64,000 nucleotides of DNA from Bacillota bacterium (lineage in GTDB: Bacteria > Bacillota > Clostridia > Christensenellales > UMGS416): assembly GCA_023398815.1 (NCBI GenBank), contig JAEWRW010000006.1, positions 1 to 64,000 of the forward strand, in the 5' to 3' direction. The notes under the pieces were generated by a model that ran no database searches, was not told the origin of the DNA, and saw only the letters and a list, made by a program, of their open reading frames with translations. Both the position numbers and the translations under genes were made by a program. The number at the start of each line of letters is the position of its first letter. Position 1 is the stretch's first letter. Positions 58,985-64,000 of the stretch are shown here, piece by piece.

Positions 58985-59391
58985 TAGAGTGCCTACAAAC
59001 CCCTAGAACGAGCAAAGGGAGATGAACCTCCCGCCGATTCATTCGGCGGGAGGAAAAACAGGGTTAGCACGAGCAGGATAATAAAACCGCCCGAAGGCAC
59101 AACGTATTCTTTGAAACCCACATGAGAGCTGCAATTCGTGATCGGTCGGCGACATGTGCGGCAAATCAGACACGCATGGATGCGTGTCCAACCGTCGCGC
59201 CGTGAAGGCATTGCAGCGCAATACCTTAGCGCCTGGAGGGCGCGTAAGGCGTGAACGGCGATCTAGGCATAACGAGAACAAGCTGTTTGAATCGCGGCTG
59301 TCGCCACAGCGACCAGGCTGCATGGGCGAGCAGCGTGCGTAGCACGCGACCAGCCAGACGCGAAAGGCTGGCGACTATGTCGACAGCCTAA
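58985..59391. repeat. Palindromic repeat, A type, with modules P and Q
   Basis: About 407 bp. Begins TAGAGTGCCTACAAACCCCT, then a CCTCCCGCCGATTCATTCGG hairpin without M, AACGTATTCTTTGAAACCCA, CGGCGACATGTGCGGC, module P (59164-59261, inverted relative to 46287), AATCGCGGCTGTCGCCACAG, module Q (59310-59356), and GGCTGGCGACTATGTCGACA. Same orientation as the copy at 49263, differing from it by exactly the P and Q insertions. Confidence 0.9.
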
Positions 59392-59421
59392 AACGCCCAC
59401 CGGAATGATCCGGCGGGCGTT
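59392..59421. terminator. Terminator hairpin, right copy flanking the repeat
   Basis: AACGCCCACCGG/CCGGCGGGCGTT stem beyond the 3' end of the DUF4380-like gene. Matches 58954-58984 in the outer stem and diverges in the loop. Confidence 0.7.
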
Positions 59422-59434
59422 GCTGCACTTGGGC

Positions 59435-60487
59435 TTAGTGGTGGTGATGGTGCTCGTGATCGTGGTGATGCTCGTGGTCATGGCCGCAGCCGCAACCGCA
59501 GCCCTCCTCGCCGTCTTCACAATCACAGTCGCAGTCACAGTCCTCATCGTCGCAGCAGCAGCAATCGTCGCCGTCACCGCAGCAATCGCAGCAGTTGTCA
59601 CCCAGAATTTCGGTCATGAGGGCCGTGATGGCCTCATCGTCATTCTCCGGCACGGGGACACCGTCGGCCAGGGCCCAGCACTCCATGTGCTCCACTTCCT
59701 CGCCGGGCTCGACCTTGATGAGGGGCGACAGGGTCTCCATCTCCATCATGAAGTCGGTGGTGTAGGTCTCGTAGGAGCAGCCGCCGTCGGGGTAGGTCTC
59801 GCCCATCTCATGGATGTGCTGCTTGATGAAGAGCTGGCCATGATTGAAGTAAGCTGCCCAGCCGATCTCGTTGTTGAGGCCGATCTTGAAGGCCTGCTTG
59901 GTGGCGTCCTGCTGGATGGTGATGAAACGGTCGCCCCACCACACGCGGTGATCCTGCAGGTGGGTGTAGGGCCACAGCACCAAGTTGCGGTTGGGCAGCA
60001 GGCCCGTATCGCGCTGGGTCATGGGCAGCACCTGCTTGCCGCCGGGGGCCATCACCGTCACGGCCCAGGCAGCCAGCTCCGCCGTCCACGCGCCGCGGTT
60101 GACGATGCGGTGCACGATGGTGACACCGGTGCTCTCCTCATCCAGGCAGATGTCCATCTGCTTCTCCATCATGGCCCAGGGCTCGGTCTTCTGATAGGTA
60201 CGGATGCCGTCCTCGATCTCCTCCCACTCCACGGGGCTGTTGTCGGCCTCGTAGGTGCGCTTGGGGTGCTCGGGGCTGTGCCACAGGCGGTGGCCGCCGC
60301 CCAGGCGGAAGCCGTTCTCGCTCTGCAGCTGAGGGGCCTCGCAGAACATGTTCTCCTTGCCCACAAAGCCATAGCGGACGATGCGCGGACCAAAATCCAG
60401 CGTCACCACCACGTCGCACAGGCCATTGGAAAGTTGCAGGCAGCGCCCATAGGCGCCATATGTGATCTCTTGTATTGCGATGGACAT
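59435..60487 (-). CDS. DUF4380-like protein with Cys/Asp/His-rich metal-binding tail
   Basis: 350 residues. The first 290 resemble the DUF4380 mutarotase-like fold (DFGPRIVRYGFVGKENMF, GGHRLWHSPE, GWAAYFNHGQLFIKQ). From about residue 298 the sequence becomes extreme: 15 Cys arranged as CC, CC, CCCC, then CDCDCDC and CGCGCG, among Asp/Glu, followed by 11 His ending in HHHHH. This is far denser than zinc fingers and resembles a fused metallothionein-like and polyhistidine metal store. The frame is continuous, with no sign of frameshift. Start 60487 with GGGAGGAACC upstream. It may buffer Ni, Zn or Cu; nickel would suit the hydrogenase (inference). Confidence 0.85.
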   Translation of the reverse strand: MSIAIQEITYGAYGRCLQLSNGLCDVVVTLDFGPRIVRYGFVGKENMFCEAPQLQSENGFRLGGGHRLWHSPEHPKRTYEADNSPVEWEEIEDGIRTYQKTEPWAMMEKQMDICLDEESTGVTIVHRIVNRGAWTAELAAWAVTVMAPGGKQVLPMTQRDTGLLPNRNLVLWPYTHLQDHRVWWGDRFITIQQDATKQAFKIGLNNEIGWAAYFNHGQLFIKQHIHEMGETYPDGGCSYETYTTDFMMEMETLSPLIKVEPGEEVEHMECWALADGVPVPENDDEAITALMTEILGDNCCDCCGDGDDCCCCDDEDCDCDCDCEDGEEGCGCGCGHDHEHHHDHEHHHHH

Positions 60488-60652
60488 AGGGGTTCCTCCC
60501 ATTGTTTGATGGTTCCATTCTAGCAGGTCACCCCACGGGAAGCAAGGCAAGCGCTAAACAAATGGAGCGTCTGGGTTACACGGTGGATTTGCGCCCCCAG
60601 GCGAAGGAAGCTGCCTGTGTTGCAGCGCATCGCGACCGACGAAGGAGCCCCC

Positions 60653-60680
60653 TTGCAAGCCCACGCGCACGGGGTATAAT
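60653..60680 (+). promoter_or_regulatory. Promoter of the DUF1292 gene
   Basis: TTGCAA (60653-60658), 16-nt spacer, TATAAT (60675-60680), 20 nt before the start codon. Confidence 0.65.
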
Positions 60681-60700
60681 GGAGAAAAGGAGGTGCCGAC

Positions 60701-60958
60701 ATGGACGAGAGAGAACTGGACACCATCGTGTTTGAGATGGACGACGGAACCGAACGCTCCTTTGGCATCCTGCAGGAGTTCAACTACGCCGGCGGGCGCT
60801 ATGCCCTGCTGCGCCCCGAAGGCGGGCAGGAGGGCGAGGCCCTCATTGCCGAGGTGTTGGACCCGCTGGGCCCTGACGAAGAGTACGTGCCCCTGCCGCT
60901 GCACCGCCAGGAAACCCTGCTGGAATACCTGAACCGCGAGGGATTTGAATCCGACTGA
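60701..60958 (+). CDS. DUF1292 domain protein
   Basis: 85-residue acidic protein typical of Bacillota: VFEMDDGTERSFGILQEFNYAGGRYALLRP and EEYVPLPLHRQETLLEYLNREGF. Function unknown. AAAAGGAGGT precedes ATG 60701. Monocistronic. Confidence 0.85.
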   Translation: MDERELDTIVFEMDDGTERSFGILQEFNYAGGRYALLRPEGGQEGEALIAEVLDPLGPDEEYVPLPLHRQETLLEYLNREGFESD

Positions 60959-60977
60959 CGAGCGGACCAAAACTGGA

Positions 60978-61003
60978 ACCAGGGGGTGGAACCACCCCCT
61001 GGT
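60978..61003. terminator. Bidirectional terminator
   Basis: ACCAGGGGGTGG/CCACCCCCTGGT perfect stem between the convergent DUF1292 and tlp genes, followed by TTTG. Confidence 0.8.
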
Positions 61004-61031
61004 TTGTGCATAAGTCAGAGTCGGCTTCCAA

Positions 61032-61256
61032 TCAGGTCAACTTGTTCCTGTTTTCCGCCTCATCCTTGATTTCGCTGCGCATCCCCTCCAGCGCCTCACG
61101 CCGTCTCTCATTCTTGGCCTGCAGCTCCTGCTTTGCCTTTGGGTCATCGGTTTTCGCCATCAACTCATCGGCCAGTTCCATATTGTGGATGGTCATGTCT
61201 ATATTCTTCTGGATCCGTTCCACATTGTCCTTACGGTCGTCAGGGTTCGGCTTCAT
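61032..61256 (-). CDS. tlp: Small acid-soluble spore protein Tlp
   Basis: 74 residues matching Tlp: KPNPDDRKDNVERIQKNIDM, ADELMAKT, KNERRREALEGMRSEIKDE. In Bacillus, Tlp is a forespore protein packed in the spore core. The ATG at 61256 has GGAGG 7 nt upstream. It is the clearest sign that this lineage sporulates or recently did. Confidence 0.88.
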   Translation of the reverse strand: MKPNPDDRKDNVERIQKNIDMTIHNMELADELMAKTDDPKAKQELQAKNERRREALEGMRSEIKDEAENRNKLT

Positions 61257-61436
61257 TGCAACTGCCTCCATTGTTTTTCCATAGCATCCGCGGGTTTCAG
61301 GGAATTATGCGCCAGTGACTTCCGTTATCCATTCCACGGCAAAACATCACAGTACGTTTTGTTCAAAGGATTCATTCCCGGTACGCCCCCTGGCAGCGTG
61401 GTATACTGGTGCCATCACGGAGCGGGGGGAATGGGG

Positions 61437-62249
61437 ATGGACGAAGGATTTTTGACGGGTACGCTGGCCGCCATGAAGTGGCCGGACGTGAAGAGGCTGG
61501 TGGAGAGGGATGCCATGGTGCTGCTGCCCTGTGGCGTGCTGGAGGAGCACGGCCCCCACCTGCCGCTGGCGACTGACGTGCTGACCGCCGTACTGCAGTG
61601 CCGTCGGTTGACATCCTGGTTGGGGGAGCAGGGACAGACAGCTGTACTGGCCCCACCGTTCCACTGGGGCGTGTGCCAGTCCACCGGGTCGTTTGTTGGG
61701 TCCTTCCGCGTGCGAAAGGAGACGGCCACCGCCCTGGCCTACGACATTCTGGCGTCGTTGGCCGCCTTCGGGTTCCGGCGGTGTGTGGGGGTCAACGCCC
61801 ACGGGGACATCGACCAGAACCTGGCGCTGATGGACGCCTTCCGCCAGGCGCGGGAGGAGTGCGGGCTCGATGCCCGGTTCCTCTTTGACGAGTGGCGGCT
61901 GGGGCCCTATGGCCTGACCGGGCAGGAGCCATGGCTCTGCGTGCTGCCCCCGCGGCAGGGGGCGGTGGGCTGGGCAGAGGCGCCCGACGTGCACGCCGGC
62001 GACATTGAGACGGCCACGATCCTGCGGCATTGGCCAGGGTGGGTGGACGACGATCTGGCGCGCACCCTGCCGCCGGTCACGCTGGCCGAGCAGGACGTGA
62101 TGCCATGGCTTTTCGGCGGCCAGACCGAGCGTCTGTCGCCACTGGGGTATGTAGGCGCGCCGGCACAGGCCCATGGCGTGGACGTGGACGCACTGATGGG
62201 AGAATTTGCCGCGCGGGCTGGGCAGGCCTTGCTAGCCGCAATGGCTTAG
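61437..62249 (+). CDS. Creatininase family amidohydrolase
   Basis: 270 residues. Metal-site motif LPCGVLEEHGPHLPLATD; the second motif reads GVNAHGDIDQN where most members have NGHGGN, so the substrate site differs from classical creatininase. The Glu in GDIETATIL is a later metal ligand. ATG 61437 follows GGGGGGAA; ATG 61431 is too close to that site. Substrate unknown. Confidence 0.85.
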   Translation: MDEGFLTGTLAAMKWPDVKRLVERDAMVLLPCGVLEEHGPHLPLATDVLTAVLQCRRLTSWLGEQGQTAVLAPPFHWGVCQSTGSFVGSFRVRKETATALAYDILASLAAFGFRRCVGVNAHGDIDQNLALMDAFRQAREECGLDARFLFDEWRLGPYGLTGQEPWLCVLPPRQGAVGWAEAPDVHAGDIETATILRHWPGWVDDDLARTLPPVTLAEQDVMPWLFGGQTERLSPLGYVGAPAQAHGVDVDALMGEFAARAGQALLAAMA

Positions 62250-62254
62250 GCGAA

Positions 62255-62470
62255 GGCAGTGCCCCAAACCGACCGCCAGTTCATCTGGCGGGAGGATCGC
62301 ACAAGCCGGACAACGCACTCAGCAACCCCCTCCTGCCGGGAGGCAACACTTTCTCCCTCTGTCAGAGGCAGTGCCTCTTGAACCGACCGCCGATTCATTC
62401 GGCGGGAGGATCGCAAAAGCCGGAGCAACGCACACCGCCCCGCCGGGAGGCGGCGTCCCCCTGAGACATC
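62255..62470. repeat. Palindromic repeat, C type, two tandem units
   Basis: Two units about 112 nt apart (62256 and 62368) share GCAGTGCC, ACCGACCGCC, the hairpins CCGCCAGTTCATCTGGCGGG and CCGCCGATTCATTCGGCGGG, then AGGATCGCA, AAGCCGGA and CAACGCAC. The second hairpin is the same as the CCTCCCGCCGAATGA hairpin of the A elements. No M module is inserted. Lies between convergent genes. Confidence 0.8.
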
Positions 62471-62489
62471 ATGCACGACCAATGTAGTT

Positions 62490-62528
62490 GAAAGCCCCTT
62501 GGCGACCTGTGCGCCAAGGGGCTTGTTT
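62490..62528. terminator. Bidirectional terminator
   Basis: AAGCCCCTTGGCG/CGCCAAGGGGCTT perfect stem with loop ACCTGTG, followed by GTTTC, between the creatininase and dehydratase genes. The 50 nt beyond it (62535-62583) resemble the end of a B unit. Confidence 0.8.
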
Positions 62529-62583
62529 CACTTCTGTCGAGCACTCCCATTCGCGTTTGTCGCATCAGCGGCAAACGCGACCA

Positions 62584-63723
62584 TCACCACTGCGCCACCG
62601 ACCCGTCGGCGTGGAATTGCCGGGGCGTGTCCCAGTCACCGGGGTAGGCGCGCTCACGCACGGCGTCCTCGTTCACCTCAATGCCCAGGCCAGGCCCTTT
62701 GGGTACATCGATGTGACCGTTCTTGATGACGAAGGGCGTCTTCAGATACCCCTCACCCAAATCCCAGCCATTGTCCATGCCGGGGTGCTCCTGCACGATG
62801 AAGTTGGGCGTGCAGGCATCGAGCTGCAGGCAGCTGGCCAGGGAGATCGGCCCCAGCGGATTGTGAGGCGCGACGTTGGCATAATTGAGCTCGGCCATCG
62901 CGGCGATTTTGCGGGCCTCAAAAATACCGCCGCAGTGGCAGATGTCGGGCTGCAGCACCACGGCCGCCTGCTTGATGAGCACCTCCCGGAAGCCCCAGCG
63001 GGTGAAGAGCCGCTCGCCTGTGGCGATGGGGATGGTGGTGGACTGGGCCACGCGCACCAGGGCATCCACATTCTCCGGCAGGCAGGGTTCCTCCAGGAAC
63101 ATGGGGTGCAGGTGCTCGATGGCGGCGGCATACCGGATGGACTGCTGAGGCGTCAGGCATCCGTGGGCGTCGACGGCGATGTCCATGTCGTCGCCGGCGG
63201 CCTCCCGCAGCAGCGTCAGGCTTCGCACAGCCGTGTCCAGCCATTTCTTGGTCTCCAGGTCTCGCACCGGCACGCCGGACATGGGGCCGGTCTTCATGGC
63301 GTCAAACCCCAATGCCTTGACGCGCTTGATGTCGACTGCCTTTTCCTCCACCGTATTGCCATGCACATGGCCATACATGCGGATGCGATCCCGCACTGTG
63401 CCGCCCAGCATCTCGTGCACCGGCAGGCCGGCGGCCTTGCCCTTGATGTCCCACAGAGCCTGCTCAATGCCCGAGATGGCGCTCGTCAGCACCGGGCCCC
63501 CGCGGTAGAACGTGGTGCGGTACATGAGCTGCCACAGGTGCTCGATACGCCGAGGATCCTGGCCAATGAGCACGGGCTCAAACTCGTGAACGGCCTGAGC
63601 CACGGTGCGGGTGCGGCCCTCCACCACCGGCTCGCCCCAGCCGCAGAGCCCGTCGTCAGTCGTGATCTTCAGGAAGCACCACCGGGGCAGTACCTGAAAG
63701 GTTTCCAGTTTGGCGATCTTCAT
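62584..63723 (-). CDS. dgoD: D-galactonate dehydratase-like enzyme (mandelate racemase superfamily)
   Basis: 379 residues of the enolase superfamily. Metal ligands Asp185, Glu211 and Glu237; the His of the VDAHG motif (His187) and His287 in VAPHNPLGP match the two catalytic histidines of DgoD. N-terminal LPRWCFLKITTDDGLCGWGE and RGGPVLTSAISGIEQALWDIKGK also fit. VDAHGC replaces the VDFHGR of E. coli DgoD, so another sugar acid is possible. Start 63723 (MKIAKLETFQVLPRW). It overlaps an upstream frame by 68 nt. Confidence 0.88.
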   Translation of the reverse strand: MKIAKLETFQVLPRWCFLKITTDDGLCGWGEPVVEGRTRTVAQAVHEFEPVLIGQDPRRIEHLWQLMYRTTFYRGGPVLTSAISGIEQALWDIKGKAAGLPVHEMLGGTVRDRIRMYGHVHGNTVEEKAVDIKRVKALGFDAMKTGPMSGVPVRDLETKKWLDTAVRSLTLLREAAGDDMDIAVDAHGCLTPQQSIRYAAAIEHLHPMFLEEPCLPENVDALVRVAQSTTIPIATGERLFTRWGFREVLIKQAAVVLQPDICHCGGIFEARKIAAMAELNYANVAPHNPLGPISLASCLQLDACTPNFIVQEHPGMDNGWDLGEGYLKTPFVIKNGHIDVPKGPGLGIEVNEDAVRERAYPGDWDTPRQFHADGSVAQW

Positions 63724-64000
63724 CCGCGTCCTCCCTGTCACTTGTGCTGGGGGCTCCGCCGTCCGGCTGGACGGCGGGTGACCTCCGCGGTGCCGGCTCA
63801 TTCGCCGGCGCGTTAGTGTATTCTTTCTGCGCCGGGCGTGCCTTTCCTGCCGCAGAAAGCAAAGCGGCGTTCTCCTTTCGCAGGCTGGTCACCTCGGCCT
63901 GTAAGCGCAGGGTGGTGCGCTCCAGGGCCGAGACGCTCTCCTGCAGGCGGGTGAGGACGATGGCCTGGTTGCGCACCGCCTCGGCCATGGTCGCGCCGGT
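63656..64000 (-). CDS. Partial frame with coiled coil, function unknown
   Basis: Open to the window edge, so the start lies beyond. The visible 115 codons hold a leucine-zipper-like coiled coil (LQESVSALERTTLRLQAEVT) followed by a Pro/Ala/Asp-rich tail. The 3' end overlaps the dehydratase start by 68 nt. It could be the C-terminus of a regulator or a chance frame in GC-rich DNA. Confidence 0.4.
   Translation of the reverse strand, partial: TGATMAEAVRNQAIVLTRLQESVSALERTTLRLQAEVTSLRKENAALLSAAGKARPAQKEYTNAPANEPAPRRSPAVQPDGGAPSTSDREDADEDRQTGNLSGTAPVVLPEDHD

Noticed and set aside
60430..60487. Polyhistidine tail at 59435 as a cloning tag artefact
   Set aside because: The His residues are mixed with Asp and Glu, use mixed codons and follow a long Cys-rich stretch in continuous chromosomal context; not a vector tag.

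Overview
The window is GC-rich chromosomal DNA from an anaerobic, probably spore-forming member of the Bacillota (Clostridia). The evidence is three T-box riboswitches, a small acid-soluble spore protein of the Tlp type, pyruvate:ferredoxin oxidoreductase, an Ech-type [NiFe] hydrogenase, an oxygen-sensitive glycyl radical enzyme, and promoters and ribosome binding sites of standard low-GC Gram-positive type (TTGACA-17-TATAAT, AGGAGG). The genus cannot be named from the sequence alone. No rRNA, tRNA, CRISPR array, prophage or transposase gene is visible.

Layout. 1-1332: partial MATE exporter. 2134-13527 (minus strand): a nine-gene branched-chain amino acid operon (ilvN-ilvC-leuA-cimA-leuC-leuD-leuB-ilvD-ilvB) behind a leucine-type T-box; cimA implies isoleucine synthesis from pyruvate via citramalate. 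13645-18031: methionine-type T-box, a PepSY-like lipoprotein, metG and tatD. 18281-23240: isochorismatase-like hydrolase, HxlR regulator, glycyl radical activase and an orphan glycyl radical enzyme, divergent from an AraC regulator. 24153-27633: response regulator-histidine kinase-HtrA operon. 27904-32149: UPF0126 membrane protein, a methyltransferase gene with an in-frame stop, GNAT, aldose 1-epimerase-like and DUF2726-like genes. 32478-43507: echABCDEF-hypABFCDE plus one small gene. 43559-46092: isoleucine-type T-box, XRE-cupin regulator and acyl-CoA synthetase. 46706-49834: small membrane protein, GNAT, an aberrant DapF, hemolysin III and TM2 proteins. 50005-53688: PFOR. 54593-64000: polyferredoxin-like membrane protein, two sugar-phosphate isomerase paralogues, SpoU-type methyltransferase, SMP-30 lactonase, a DUF4380-like protein with an extreme Cys/His tail, DUF1292, Tlp, creatininase family, DgoD-like dehydratase and a partial coiled-coil frame.

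Central metabolism fits together: PFOR makes acetyl-CoA and reduced ferredoxin, Ech (matured by the adjacent hyp genes) can discharge the ferredoxin as H2 or build an ion gradient, and a Rex-like operator upstream of ech suggests NADH/NAD control. Amino acid supply is read out by T-boxes with specifiers CUC (Leu), AUG (Met) and AUC (Ile).

The most unusual content lies between the genes. Ten intergenic blocks, nearly all at convergent gene ends, are built from a shared set of palindromic modules. The modules are inserted inside one another's hairpins in a consistent hierarchy, and at three junctions the element is flanked on both sides by copies of the local terminator hairpin (31/31 identical at one locus). 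I see no gene in the window that could mobilise them and cannot assign them to a described family.
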